A stretch of 64,000 bases of DNA from Dasypus novemcinctus (GCF_030445035.2 NC_092216.1:14943405-15007404), one strand, 5' to 3'. Shown: positions 25,041 to 36,720, counted from the stretch's first letter. Notes: a model not told the origin generated them from the sequence alone. Translations and numbers: made by a program.

Positions 25041-26290
25041 ATCACAAATGATGTAGGATTAAGTTACGTGAATTAAATATATTATGTAAACTCATGGAAA
25101 TAGTAATTAGAACATAGGTCACCAGATATTAGAATGAGGGTAGGGAATGGAAAGCTGATGGTAAATCTGTGCAGATTTGGTTAAAATGTTCTTTGTAAAT
25201 CTTTGGAAATGAATGGAAATGATGAGAGACTATCATTGGGTTAGTGACTAGAAGAGGTATTATATGGATATGACATTGGTTGAAAGCAAAAGTCTGAGGT
25301 CATGTATATTGCTAGAAAGAAAGCTGAAAAATGTAACATGGGACCGTATGACATAGTGAAACCTGATGTAAAATACAAATATGGGTGATATTCCATTCAT
25401 ATGACCATTTTTGGAAAATAGAAATTCATACAAACTAGAAAGAAGGAAACAGAAAAGCAGCTATATATGGTAGGGAAGCAAAGAAAGATTGATTGTGATG
25501 AATTTTGTTTCTTCTGTTTTTGTTACTAGATTATTATTATTACTGGAATCTGAAAATGCTCTAAAAATGATTTAAGCAATTGTATAGAATGTATAAATGT
25601 GATTATATTGAATACCAGTGATTGTGCACATTAGATGGTTTTACAGTATATTAACATGTATCTTTAATAAAATTTATTTGTTAAACCCTAATGGAAATGA
25701 CAAAAGTTTAAGGCACTTGATTATTTTTATCTTTTCTAGGTGCTAAGATTTCTCAGTTTTGAAACATTTGAACCCCTTTATCTTTTGGAAGTCAAACTTA
25801 AATTGAAAGGTAGATGTCATCTGTGGACTATGGGAGAAGGGGGTAAGAACTTTTCTTTCTGGCATAATGAAACATTTTAAATTAGACTGAGGTGATGACA
25901 ACACAACTTTGTACAGAAACTAAGAGCCACTGAGTGTACACTTGGGATGGATTTCACAAATCATGGGACTGTATAACACAGTAAATCCTGTAGTGGATGA
26001 TATATTGTGGTTTACCTTATAATTATGTGAACTTTCTCACATGAATAACAGCAAATATCCAATAAAAATACATGCCATTAATAATAGGGTGTATTATAGG
26101 GAAAATACACCTAATTTAAGCTATAGACTATAGTTAAAAGATGTTCTTTTATCAATTGTAACAAATGTTCTACAACAATGCAAAGGGTTTTTGTTGTGGT
26201 GATATATGGAAATCCTGTATGTTTTGCATCATTGTGTTCTAAATTCATAATTTCTTTTATAAGTACCAAAGAAGTAAGAGAGGACATAAT
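25041..26290. other. No gene recognised; AT-rich with old L1 traces
   Basis: No supported gene. The stretch 25900-26160 carries old L1 3'-end words such as TATAGACTATAGTTAA. The rest is unassigned. Confidence 0.4.
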
Positions 26291-27245
26291 CATCCCAGGG
26301 TTGACAGGATGGAGGAATAGAGTATGGATTAGAGTGGACTCAGTGATATTCTATCATGGAACTATTGCAATTAGTAACGGAAGAAATTATAGTGTTGATG
26401 TGGAGAAAGAGGACACAGTAGCTGCTATGGGTAGGGAGAGGGAACAAGAGATATTGTTGTAGAATTTGAGAGAAGTTCAATTGTTTGAGTATAGAGAGGC
26501 CAGGACTCAGGAATGATTTTGAGAAGGAAAAATGGTTTATTGACGGCCGGCCAGACTCGAGAACTTCTGTTTGAATCCCAGCCCCGAACAAGATTTTCAA
26601 ATGTCTTTTATACAGAGAGGAAAGGCCAAATGGTCCCTTTGTTTCAGTTCTCAATAGGCTTCAATTAGCATATATATCTTCCACATCTTAGGTAAGCTTT
26701 TAGCATGGACTCCAGATATTCTAGATAAGCTTTTAGCATATTTACTTTTTGCATTTCCCCTAAATACTTAAAGTTTATAGCCCTTGCATTGTTAAACTGT
26801 TTCCTGGGACTGGAGCCTGTTGCCATTGTCCCTAAGGGCAGGACTGCAGCCTCTTACCATTCCACACCCACAGCGTTCAGTTTAGGTTATCTCTGAAGAG
26901 ACAAAAAGCCTTCCACCCATAGCCCACATCAATATGATGTGGGGGTATTTTCAGGACTTGGAGTTGTCCTGGGTGGTACTGCACCCTGGTGGTACAGATG
27001 CTGGACATTGTGTGTCCTGCCAGGGCCCACTTGTTGGACTGGGGGAGAGTGTATAGTACAATATAAACCATTATCCATGTGGTGCAGCAGTCCTCCCAAA
27101 TGTAGTCACCAAACACAAAGAATGTCCCATGATGATGAAAGAGGTTGGTGATGTGGGAGGAGTGAGGTGAGGAGTGTGGGGGTGTGTGAGGGGACCTCTT
27201 ATATTTTTTGAATGTAACATTTAAAATAAAATAGAGAGAAAACAA
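26291..27245 (+). mobile_element. L1 3' end, split by a solo LTR
   Basis: Pieces 26291-26454 and 26932-27245 align consecutively with the terminal part of the L1 3'UTR. They are separated by the LTR at 26455-26931. The tail is A-rich (TAAAATAGAGAGAAAAC). Confidence 0.85.
26455..26931 (-). mobile_element. Solo LTR with a 4-bp target duplication
   Basis: The 477-bp insert begins TGTTGTAGAATT and ends CCCACATCA, with ATAT on both sides (26451-26454 and 26932-26935). The interrupted L1 reads GAGATATG across the junction in the copy at 46498, confirming the empty site. A minus-strand CAATAAAC (about 26538) is a plausible polyadenylation signal, which sets the orientation. A 4-bp duplication suits gammaretrovirus-like (class I) elements. 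Confidence 0.8.
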
Positions 27246-27249
27246 AAAA

Positions 27250-27979
27250 AGAAATCAGTGCACTAAAACCTGATATCTGATTAATGTTTTTATCTTAAAA
27301 AGAAGTCAAGTATGATATATAGTATGTCGTTGATTTTTTTTTGCTTTTTGGTTCTGTGTATTCAAATTTCCAATTATAATTTTATTTTGATTAATTTATC
27401 TTTGCATTTCTTGAGTTTTTTTTCTATGTATGTGACAGGAAGTATATAGTTCATGTATTATATTTTGTATTTTAGCATTTTATACCCTTCCTTTTTTTCT
27501 CTTTCAATTCTTTGGGCCTATGAAATGTGACATATTATTAATACTGCCTTATATATTTGTTTGATTTTTTCCCCCAAATTGTGCCTAGCCCTTTTATCTT
27601 GATTTCTTCTTTTTTAAATGTATGCTTACTTCAAATATCATAAATAGATTTTTAGGATCCCAAGTGATTTGTAATTTACTAAGGAAATTGGAAACCTAAA
27701 AACCAAAGAGGTCTCACTCACACCCTCAAGAGCGAGCAGGGTAGCCTTAGGCTGGCTCTCCGTACACCTGGGGGATGGCTGAAGGAAATCCACTCCCAGG
27801 TGAACTCTGGGCAGTGGACGACCGTGGCTTAGAAAACAATGTGGGGGAATTCTTTTGGCAACAGTGGCAGGTGAGAGTCCCTAGAGTAGTGTGCCCATGG
27901 TGGGGGGATGTGTGGGGATGGGTGCACCTGGGACATGCTGCTAGGGAATAGGAATGTGTTCATGTGGTCACTGGGTGTT
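27250..27979. other. No gene recognised
   Basis: AT-rich to 27650, then mixed unique-looking sequence. No frame, RNA gene or repeat family could be supported. Confidence 0.4.
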
Positions 27980-28270
27980 GTCTCAGTGGGCAGAGATGCA
28001 TGCAATACCAAAGGAAAAAAGGCAAAGAAAAGAGGTCTCGGTGTAAAATATAGATTTCAAATTTCTGGAGCAAATTTCCATAGCCACTTCTTTGGATATT
28101 TGTATAAGTTTCTCAGTTGTGTAGCCCTGGCCTCCTTCTCACTTCAGTAAGTTTGAAAGGTCTCATGTGTATAAACCCCGGCCTACTTCCTCCTTGCACA
28201 TAGGTATGATCTTCCTAGGTAAATAAATCATGTTCCTTCTGTGCACTTGGTGTATCTTCCTAGCTGAATA
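27980..28270. repeat. Degenerate tandem-like repeat, part 2 (left flank of the provirus)
   Basis: Units around GTATAAACCCC, CTTCCTCCTTGCAC and TCTTCCTAG recur here. They continue on the other side of the provirus from 37808, as expected if the provirus landed inside this repeat. Confidence 0.4.
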
Positions 28271-28276
28271 CTTCTG

Positions 28277-29125
28277 TGCGGTGGCTTGCTCTGTCAGTGG
28301 TGGTGGGGTCTGGCTGCGGACAAGGGGTCGGTCCAGCTTGGGATGAGGGGTCGGCCCAGCAGCAGATGAGGGGTCAGTCTCACAGGGGTTGCGCAGTTTG
28401 GCTGACGGGGTCGCCCGGCGAAGCCAGTGACGAAGGGGTCACCCAGAGAAGCAGGCGACGAACTGGGGACATGGGAGGCCAGGCCCTTGTCGGGAGCTCT
28501 CAGGACTGGAGGGTGCATGGCAGAAGAACTACCGCGGAGGTGAGGTAAACATGCAGGTCCCATTTTATTGAGGAAGTGGCTACAGTCTTATAGAGGCTGG
28601 GGAAGGCTGACTGGTCGAAGCTTATGCCATGTTCTGATTGGTTGCCGTAAGCAGTTACTGGGGAGAAAGGTCAGTGGGAGGTACTGGAAGGGGGAGGGGT
28701 GGTGGTTAGGGATTGGTTGTTGCTGTTGCTGGGGGAAGTGGCAGGGTTTAGGGATGGGGGCTGCTGTTGCTGGGGTAGAGGGCAGACTTGAGTTTCCTGC
28801 CTTGCGCCTGTCTGTTGCTGCTGTCGGGGGGGGGGAGGCAGACTGGAATTTTCTGCCCTGCACCTGCGCAGGGAGAAAGAAGAAGAAGGGTGTTGCCTCA
28901 TAAGGCATCGTGTGGTGCTATCCAGGAGGAGGGGCGGCCGCGGAAGCATGGCTGCCGAGAAGGGGAGACCCGAGGGCACTCTGCGCCCATGCTGAGCTCC
29001 CTTCAGGGGTGGCGGTGAGTCCAAACAGCCACCCTATTATGGGGGCAGCAGCTAGGAATTAGGCCTACTGCGGCCGCTCCCCCGCCAGGCCAGCAAATCA
29101 CACTTCAGCCCAAGGGGTGATCACA
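28277..29125 (-). repeat. 3' LTR of the provirus
   Basis: It is co-linear with the 5' LTR and 849 bp long. It carries the same TATAAGA (28586-28592) and AATAAA (28564-28569). The start in minus sense, TGTGATCACCCC, abuts the polypurine tract exactly. Confidence 0.93.
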
Positions 29126-29140
29126 TTTCCCCCTTCTTTT
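29126..29140 (-). other. Polypurine tract
   Basis: In minus sense AAAAGAAGGGGGAAA directly abuts the TG of the 3' LTR. It is the expected primer for plus-strand DNA synthesis. Confidence 0.9.
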
Positions 29141-29944
29141 CAAATAAGGGCCAGGATGCCAGCAGCAACAAGTGGCCGAGGCCCAAGGGCAGTAAGCAAT
29201 GAGGGAAGCAGGGCTGAAGAGGGAGGTGAGTATGACGGGGATATAAATGTACAATTTGGGGGGCGGTATCTTGCCGTTGCAAGCAAGGGTGGCCAATGTC
29301 CAATTCTCGTTGATCTCGGTGGCTATAAGGTCCATCTGCTGTTAAAAGTCCAGGATGACAGCACGTTACAGGTAGTTGATCTCTTCTTGGCGGCGAAGAG
29401 TGGCAGAGGCAGACTGTGTGATGGTCTGGAGGATCGCAGCTGTGAGGACAAGTTGCATCAGGGCACCAGCGGCGGTGGTGGCAGCAGCGTCGGGAGTGGT
29501 GGAGACGTAGGCGAGGACAACAGGAAGGCCAAAGTCTCCATGGGCATGAGAGAGGCCGATGTTAACGGGGCGGGCCAACATGGGGCGGCCCAATCTGCAA
29601 CGCAATGGGGGTTCAAGCAAAAAAGAAAAGGGAGGGGGTCAGGGGATGAGAAAGGATGCTTTGGATGGCTGAGAAGAGGAGCGAGGTCGAGACAGGAGGA
29701 AGCTCCGCAGAAGTATGGGGAGGCAAAAGCAGAAACATTATTAGATGCTAGAAAGCAGGCCGCGGGCCAGGGAAAGCGGGTTGCGGGCCGTTTAGCCGGG
29801 CTGGAGCTGCTTGAGAGTGATGGCAGCATGGGGGGCCACGCTTACAGAAGACTTGGGACACCTGTGGGAAGAATGAGCAGGAAGAGGTTGGGTAGGAGGA
29901 GGCCGAGAAGATGAAGTGGGGGGGGTGTCCTCGGCAGTGGTGAG

Positions 29945-31856
29945 TCACTGAGAGCTGACCTGTACGTATGTGCTAAAAATTGCATTAGCCTGATCCTTGG
30001 CAAGTTGGATGATCCTTCTAATGGCCCATGGTCTGACAGCCAGTGCGAAGAGGACAATAATTAGGGGGCCTACGAAAGGGAGGATATAGGGGAGGATGGC
30101 ATTGAATCCCCAGGAGAAGCCTCCTTGGGATTCTCTCTCCCTTTTTCATTTTTCCAGGCCGGCCCTGACTTGGGCCAGATTGTCCTGAATGAGACCAGAG
30201 TAGTTAGCATAGAAACAGCACTCCTCGCCAAGAGTGGCACAGAGGCCTCCCTCTTTGAGGAGGAGGAGGTCTAACCCCCTACAATTTTGAAGAACCACTT
30301 TGGATAGGGAGTTAAGCGATTTTTCTAGGTGGCGGATGGATGTTTCGAGGCGGGCGACATCCTCGTTGACGGCTGCCCTGAGAGATGAGAAAGTGGTGCT
30401 GTGAGTGGTTAAGGCTGCCATTCCGGTGCCAGCTCCTGCAAGACCTAGAAGAGAGGTGATAGTAATGGCGGTAATGATTTCTCTTTTCTGCACATGGACT
30501 GGAAGAAGATAGTGCTGCCAGGAATCAAAGAATTGGTTATTTGTATGATAAAAGACCCAGGGGAGTATGATTGCGAGCATGCAGGTTTCATTGGTGGAGT
30601 TGAGGGTGCCGACATTAAGACATGGGGTGTGACCTGTGGAGGAACACAGCCATCTTGTATTATTGGGGGGTAAAAGAAATTTTGAGGTTATGTTAGGGGT
30701 GACTGTAAGGTTGCAAAGAGTCTTCATGGAGGGGTGAACAGTGCCTCCGATTCTGGTGACGCAAAACCCGCTTTGAGAGACAGATTGGATTGTCAGTCCT
30801 ACCTTCGTTTGGTTCCAATTACAAGAGGCGGGATTGCTGCTATCAAAAGATTGGTAAGAGGCATTGGTGGCTATGGCCTCATAGAGAGGAAGTGAGGGGG
30901 AGAGGCATAGCCAACAGCTAACGGTAAGGTTAGAATTAGAGGAGTTAAGTGTACGAAAGGTAGCTTGGACTAGAGACAGAAGCAGATTATGGATCTGTAG
31001 TGGGGGTAGAGGGGTAGGAGGGGTACAGACGGGATTAGAGGATTGACTGCTGGAGGTTATGTAGGAGGGAATGGTAGATGGTGGAGGAGGAGAAGGAGGA
31101 TTGATGATTGGCCTCGGCGCAGCAGAAGGAGGAGAGGGAGGGTTGATGATTGCGTTGGGACCAACTGCAACTGAAGGGGTGGGAGCAGGCAATTTCTTTT
31201 TTATTATGAAGAAGGCGCCATAATTATAGCTCGACATGTAAAGCCGGATGCCATATGTACAGCCCTGCAGCCAGGCAGTGTTAGTAGGGTCTTTAACAGT
31301 GAGGATGATTATGTTCCACTGGGAAGTATTTGCAATGCAGAAGGAGAGATAGGGGTCCCAGTTTGGAGTGCCTCTCCAGCCATATGCCATGGTTACACAG
31401 CCCCAGGTGGGGCAATAATAATGTGCAGGGTCGTGGCAGCCTCGAGCAGAGGAAGGGCAGATGTAAAAGCTTGATATAAGATGGTTGTGGGGGCCATATT
31501 GTTGCTTAGACCCCCAGCTGATTAGCGAGCGTACACACACGTGCAGTGAAGGACGGGGCACCTGAGGTGATATTATAGGTGAGAACTCTTTCTTGTTGCC
31601 AGAGAGCGAGTGTCCAATTGAAGGGCTGGTGCGAGGGGTTAGCTTGGCCAGAGGTGGTGAGGGAGAGCATGAGGAGAAGGAGAGAGACTATGTTAATTGG
31701 CTCGCCAGCATGGTGAGGGTTGTGGCATCTGCACTGACGGTAGAGTGCGAGCAGTGAACAGACTTCAGGGTTGGATGGTCGTCTCTCAGGGTGGAGGGTG
31801 AGCTGGCTCAGTTGGTGCTGGATCACTCGCATTTGGCGCCATTCCCTGCGGGACAT
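29945..31856 (-). pseudogene. env: ERV env, gamma-type, broken at both ends
   Basis: A likely start at 31856 (MSRREW) leads to a hydrophobic leader (INIVSLLLLMLSLTTSG). The frame changes in the overlap 31506-31561. The long frame 31561-30146 carries the surface subunit with a CWLC motif, several N-glycosylation sites, a Pro-rich hinge, a weakened cleavage site (VQKRE), an Ala/Gly-rich fusion peptide, an immunosuppressive-like stretch (LQNCRGLDLLLLKEGG) and the CX6CC motif (CATLGEECC). A stop at 30146 cuts it before the membrane anchor, which continues in another frame and ends with a stop at 29945-29947. No membrane-anchored product is possible from the present frames. Confidence 0.9.
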
Positions 31857-31962
31857 CCGCTGCAGAGGTGGCCGGTTTGACACATCTCCCGGGGACCCAG
31901 ATTGGCTGAGCGGCATCCTGCGGGAAGACACAAGGAAAACCTTGGCCCTGGGTAAGGAGGGG

Positions 31963-34505
31963 TCATGGGCCACACCACTGACCTGTTTGAGGGTCTTTCC
32001 AAAGGACCAGGGGGGCCTGTGTGGGGTGGTATGAGGGGCCCCAATGCCTATGGACTGCCGAGAGACCATCCTTATCAAAGGTCATGAGGTTCAGATGGAT
32101 TAGGACAGCGGTGATGATGTCTCGCGGAGGAGCGTGAGGGAGGGTGTCCCTCTGTTTTTCAATTTGTTGTTTCAGACGGTGGTGGAAGCTCTCCACAGTG
32201 GCCTATCCTTGCGGGTTATATGGAATACCAAAATAGTGGACGATTTGGTAGAGCTGAAGGAACCTCGCAAAGGACTCACTGCGATAAGCAGGGCCGTTAT
32301 CCGTCTTTAGGTCCCAGGGGACCCCCATGAAGAGAATCCCTTGCCAAAGGGCCTTAATGCAGTGCTTAGCAGTCTCCCCAGGCAAGGGGACTGCATAGCA
32401 CATGCAGGAGAAGGTGTCAATTATAACATGCAAGAACTTAAGGCGTCCAAAGGACGGGACATGCGTGACATCCATCTGCCACCTGGAATTAGGCCTAAGG
32501 CCGCGGGGATTCACACCCTGTGGTTGCAGAGGCCCCAGAGGCAGGAAGGGGGCACAGGTTTTACATGCCCACACTAGGTGCTTACAAGTCTCAATCGGCA
32601 ACTCAGGCAAAAGGTGATGGAGTGAGGCGGCAGAAAAGTGAAACCTCGAATGCAAGGACTTAGCCTGATTGAGAGCATCTCTGACCATATCAAGGGCAAG
32701 GGCAGAGACCATCTGATCTGCGGTGTCGTTGCCTGTCGCTAAGGGGCCAGGCAACCCGGAGTGGCTCCGGATATGAGCAATATACCAGGGTGCCATGCAT
32801 TTTTCAAGAAGTGTCTTAAGGGCATCCAGTGCCTCATCAATAGGAGAGGAGGTCGGGAAGAATGTAGCTAATGCCAAGACCCTGCAGACTTGCAGAGAAT
32901 AGAGGCTACCTGTAAAGATATTAACAGGTTCACAGGGGAAGGCGCGAAATGCTTCCACAATAGCCAAAAGCTCTCCCGTCTGGACAGAGTGTAGGTTAAT
33001 ATGCGTAAAGACTTTCGGCTCTGCGGCTCCATCCAGGTACACAACCATGGAGTACTTAGTTTTGGATGCATCCGTGAAAATAGTGACGGACCTCGGAAAG
33101 GGGGAGGAAGATGGGAAGGGGAAAAAGGGACTCTGGAAGGGAAATTTGGACACGCCTTGGAGTAGGCGGTGACTAGGGAAATGGCAATTGAAATCACCTG
33201 AAAATCCCTCACACAGCACCTACATTTGCTCATATCCCTAATGATGGAGGTGGTTTCTTTTGCATTGAGTGGCCAAACAATTACGGCAGGCTGAGTTTCA
33301 AACGTATGGACGGACAGCTGCACTAGATCGGCCGCGAGAGCAATCCATAGCCTTACTGCGGGGCAGATCTTCTGCATCTTGCTCTTAGAAGGATGGAGCC
33401 AGAGGAGGGGCCCATCCTGCCAAAGAACTCCAGTGGGCGTTCCCTTGGTGGGGAGGACCAATGCCTGGAGAGGCCGCTGGGAATCAAACCGCTGGAGGCA
33501 GCAGTTATTAAGGGCCTTATCTACAGCAGCAATGGCGGCTTGAGCCTCTGGTGTGATGGTTATCTTTACGGACACGGCAGAGGGGGTTTGTGACTGGTTT
33601 GTAAGAGAGCAAATAATGGCTGGAGCTGTGCCATGGTAACAGGCAGAGCGGGACAGACCCAATTGATATTTCCACAGAGCTGCTGGAGCTCTGTGAGGGT
33701 GACTCAGTCTGGCAGATTTAATCGCACAGCCATTGGGGTTACATGCTGGGAGATACGGAACCCCAGGAAGGTTAAGGGGGGTTCAAATTTGACCTTGTCA
33801 TTCTGGATTGTTAAGCCAATGGCAGACAGATTATGCCAAAGCTGAGAGAGGACATACTGCAGCTTCTCATGGGTCTCACACGTGACCAGGACATCATCTA
33901 TAGTGGATGAGGTAGCCCAGATCTCGCAAGGGGGCGACTGCTGCATTCACATACAGCTGGCAGATGGCCGGGCTATTGCGCATGCCTTGCGGAAGGACTT
34001 TCCACTGATACCTATCAGCTGCCCCTAGGTGGTTGGGGATAGGAACGGTAAAGGCAAAGTGCGGGCGGTCCTTTAGGTGAAGCGGAATGGAAAAAAAGCA
34101 GTCCTTAATATCTAGAGTGGCCACAAAAAAGTGTTTAGGAATGGCCACTGGGTGAGGGAGTCCCGGTTGGGGAGTTCCCATGGGGAGGATGTGCTTGTTA
34201 ATCTCCCTCAAATCATGTAGAAGGCGGTATTTGCCAGTGGCCTTCTTTTTAATGATAAAAACGGGCAAGTTGTAGGGACTTGTGGACGGTTCTATATGTC
34301 CAGACTCAAGCTGCTCTCAAACCAACTCATGAAGAGCATGGAGTTTGTGGGATGACAAGGGCCACTGCTCCACCCAAATAGGCTCATCTGTATCCAACCG
34401 CAGAGGAGTGGGTGTGGGAGGTGTTAATTGAGCAGTGGCGCAAACTATTGGGGGGGCTGAGTGGTTAACTGGACACCGCACTCCTCCAGGACATCTCGTC
34501 CCCAA
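31963..34505 (-). pseudogene. pol: ERV pol (reverse transcriptase, RNase H, integrase), multiply broken
   Basis: The pol frame is -1 to pro. Reverse transcriptase: [19 protein letters not shown] near 34268 and [14 protein letters not shown] near 34000. The catalytic YxDD motif is split by a small deletion near 33895-33905, leaving Tyr and Asp-Asp in different frames. RNase H: TDAS near 33072 and HIRSHSGLPGPL; the expected third acidic residue reads FTGSLYS, with Gly. Integrase: a His/Cys zinc region (ACKTC), WQMDVTH and KTDNGPAY for the two Asp; the Glu follows an in-frame TAG at 32203-32205. Other stops are at 34317-34319 and 33704-33706, with a further shift around 33200. Confidence 0.92.
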
Positions 34506-34850
34506 AGTATAGTATCAAGGGTGCTAAGGAAGAGGGGCCAGAATGTGCCCACACGTCCCTCACTGTCCTCCCAGGCAATAGGGTGACTGGTGCAAAGGGA
34601 GGTAGAGGAGCCAGTGGCCCCTTGGACGGAAGGGCCTTCTTGAACAGACCACTGGGTGGTGAAATGAGCAGGGAAACAAGAGACCTCTGCACCCGAGTGG
34701 AGGGTTCCAGAATACAAGCGGTGGTGAATCTTAAGCCTCATGGTAAGCCTGGCAGACGTGATGGGGACTGTCCACATCAGGGCTTTGGAAGGTTGGGATG
34801 GGGAGCCTCTTTGGAGTGGGGCTGAGGCCTGCCCCTCCTGGAGTTTAAAG
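34445..34850 (-). pseudogene. pro: ERV protease (pro), catalytic residue changed
   Basis: The pro frame is -1 to gag, is entered at the slippery site and ends at 34445. It carries the retroviral aspartic protease pattern: an active-site loop that reads LHSGAEVSC, where the family has Asp before the Ser/Thr-Gly, and the closing ILWGRDVLEECG motif about 75 residues later. The Asp-to-His change would abolish catalysis. No dUTPase domain is recognisable ahead of the protease, although many betaretroviruses encode one there. The frame is otherwise open. Confidence 0.82.
34805..34849 (-). promoter_or_regulatory. Programmed -1 frameshift signal, gag to pro
   Basis: In minus sense a slippery heptamer T TTA AAC (34849-34843) is exactly in the gag frame (TTA and AAC are gag codons) and in the pro frame reads TTT AAA. 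After a 7-nt spacer, GGGGC (34835-34831) can pair with GCCCC (34822-34818). The loop word GCCTC (34828-34824) can pair with GAGGC (34809-34805), forming an H-type pseudoknot. This is the standard geometry of betaretroviral gag-pro frameshifting. Confidence 0.85.
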
Positions 34851-35939
34851 ATGGCTGCTGCCGCTGCAGGGGGGGCTGCACACGGCAGTCGTGAGCCCAG
34901 TGGTATCCCTGGCCACAGCGGGGGCAGGGGGTAGAAGGGCCCCATCGGGGTGATAGGGGGGGAGGAACAGGAGGGCCCGCCAGTGCAGAGACTGCCGGGC
35001 ATTCACGGGCAAAATGTCCTGGCTCACCACATTTGAAACAGGAGGAGTTAAGTGTCATGGCTGTTGTGACAGCCTTGGCGAAAGAAGCAGCCTGTTGGTT
35101 GAGGCCGTTACAGGCAATTACCCAATTGTCTATCGACTTTTCCCTCATGGGAGTGATCGCCTGTCGACAAATGGGGCTGGCCCCTTCAAGGATAATTTCA
35201 CGGGCGAGGGCACGCCAAGCCTGTTCATCGTGGACCCTGCACTCACACGCCTGGAGGACTCTGGAAACATAGGTAGAAAAGTCCTCATCCTTGGTCTGTG
35301 TGAGCTTAGTGAACTTGTCAGCACTACTGGCAGTGCAGGCATGAAAGGCCCGTAGGGCGACCTCCCGAATCTGAAGCCAGAAGCCAGTCAGAGCACGGTA
35401 GTAGGCCGTAGCCTGGCTAAACTGACCGGTGCCGGTGAAGGCTTCTGGTGGGTGGTTAACACCCATTGCAGCATTGGCCGCACCTGCTTTTCAGCCTCAG
35501 CATGAAAATGGGCGCGCCAATTTATAAACTGGCCGGGCGTAAGGATGGCACGGGCCAGTTGGAGCCAATCGAGGGGGATGCACAGAAGGGTGGACATCTC
35601 CTCTAACAAATGCTGAGCATAAGGGTTGCCTAATCCATCCTCCTTAATGGCATTGTGGAGCTGCTTAACACTTTCTGCATCATGTGGGTACCAAGGAAAG
35701 GGGCACTGAGGGGTGGGAGTTACGTTAAGGGGAAAGCAGGTGGTAGGAGGCGGCAGGGAGGTAGGTGGAGGTGCCCCGGCAGGGGAGGAATACGGGTCCA
35801 AAAATAGGCTAGAGGGGGCCACACATGCGGCAGCTTGCCATGGATCAGATGGAGGGGGCTGCCAGGGGGAGGCGGAGCCGGGGGGGGCCGCTGGCGTGGA
35901 GGGCGCGAGAGGAGCCATTGCCCATGTGGTGTTACAAAA

Positions 35940-36205
35940 TGGCTGCGGGTCATCCCCAGTGGTACTACAAAATGGCGGCGGGCCACAAAATGGCCGTGGG
36001 ATACAAGATGGCCGCAGACCACCCTGCGTGGAGGGGTAAAATGGCGGGGAGGGAGCTTCCGGCCCACCCAGGCAGGAAGTCGTCGGGGGGAGGGAGGGGT
36101 AAAGGGACCTCCCCTTTTTGAGCGAGGAAAAAGGTGGAAGCCCGCCATCTTGGGAGTGCTTCCCCTTTTCGAGCGAGGAAGAAGGCGGAAGTTCGCCATC
36201 TTCAC
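35940..36205. repeat. Cluster of AARATGGC / GCCATCTT words inside gag
   Basis: Between about 35935 and 36045 the plus strand has five AAAATGGC or AAGATGGC words. Two GCCATCTT words follow near 36144 and 36195, within a roughly 57-bp direct repeat (CCTTTTTGAGCGAGGAA / CCTTTTCGAGCGAGGAA). The words match the YY1 core. They lie in the Pro-rich coding part of gag. Confidence 0.6.
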
Positions 36206-36710
36206 CGGTGCTCGGCACTGCAAGATTACACTCTTTAGGGGGACAATTTTCGAGCGCGTTATTAAGGCGCTCGACAAGCGACTCAGAGTCGGAGTCAGAG
36301 CCGGCGTCACGATCCCGATCAGGATCCCAGTTAAAGTCACCGTCATGACAATCACGGCGGCGGTGGTGGCGCGGCCAGGGAGAGTCGATGGTAGGGGCGC
36401 CTTGAAGGCAGGAGCGGATGGTAAAAAGCGCCGGTAATAAGCCAGGAGGGAATATTTTACCTTCCTGCTCCACAGCAGAAGTGACCCTATCTATAAGGCG
36501 AGTATAGGTGTCCGGGTCCCAAAGCTGACACGTGGTAAGCCACGGATTAAAGGGGAAAAGAAGGTCCCAATATACTTGGAGCTGTTTCAAAGACATCTTA
36601 CACCGGTGAGTGTCTAGGAGACCGGCGAGGGCCCGAACTTGCGGGGCTTGCTTAGCAGAAAGGATGTTACCCATTGCTAATGGCCTTTTGGAGCCGATAA
36701 GAGAAGGGGC

Positions 36711-36720
36711 CCTTACCTTG
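36711..36720 (-). other. Putative major splice donor in the proviral leader
   Basis: In minus sense CAAG|GTAAGG sits between the primer binding site and the gag start, where the donor for env mRNA is expected. It fits the donor consensus well. Confidence 0.5.

Larger units (their letters stand above)
34777..36674 (-). pseudogene. gag: ERV gag (matrix, capsid, nucleocapsid), frameshifted
   Basis: The ATG at 36674 begins MGNILS, a myristoylation-type matrix start. The first frame (36674-35388) holds matrix, a long Pro-rich middle with short internal repeats (residues about 150-320), and the first part of capsid. The frame then changes within the overlap 35388-35466. The second frame (to 34777) holds the rest of capsid, a major-homology-like stretch (ALAREIILEGASPICRQ) and two zinc knuckles, CFKCGEPGHFAREC and CPRCGQGYHWAHDC, both CX2CX4HX4C. 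Gag assembles the particle and packages RNA. The one clear break is the capsid frameshift. The gag-to-pro frameshift site near its end is intact. Confidence 0.92.

Noticed and set aside
29117..29914. Plus-strand open frame of 265 codons
   Set aside because: It lies antisense to the 3' part of the provirus and its LTR edge, is Gly/Arg/Glu-rich by composition, and shows no domain.
35835..36437. Plus-strand open frame of 200 codons
   Set aside because: It is antisense to the GC-rich gag region, and its repeats are explained by the gag coding repeats.
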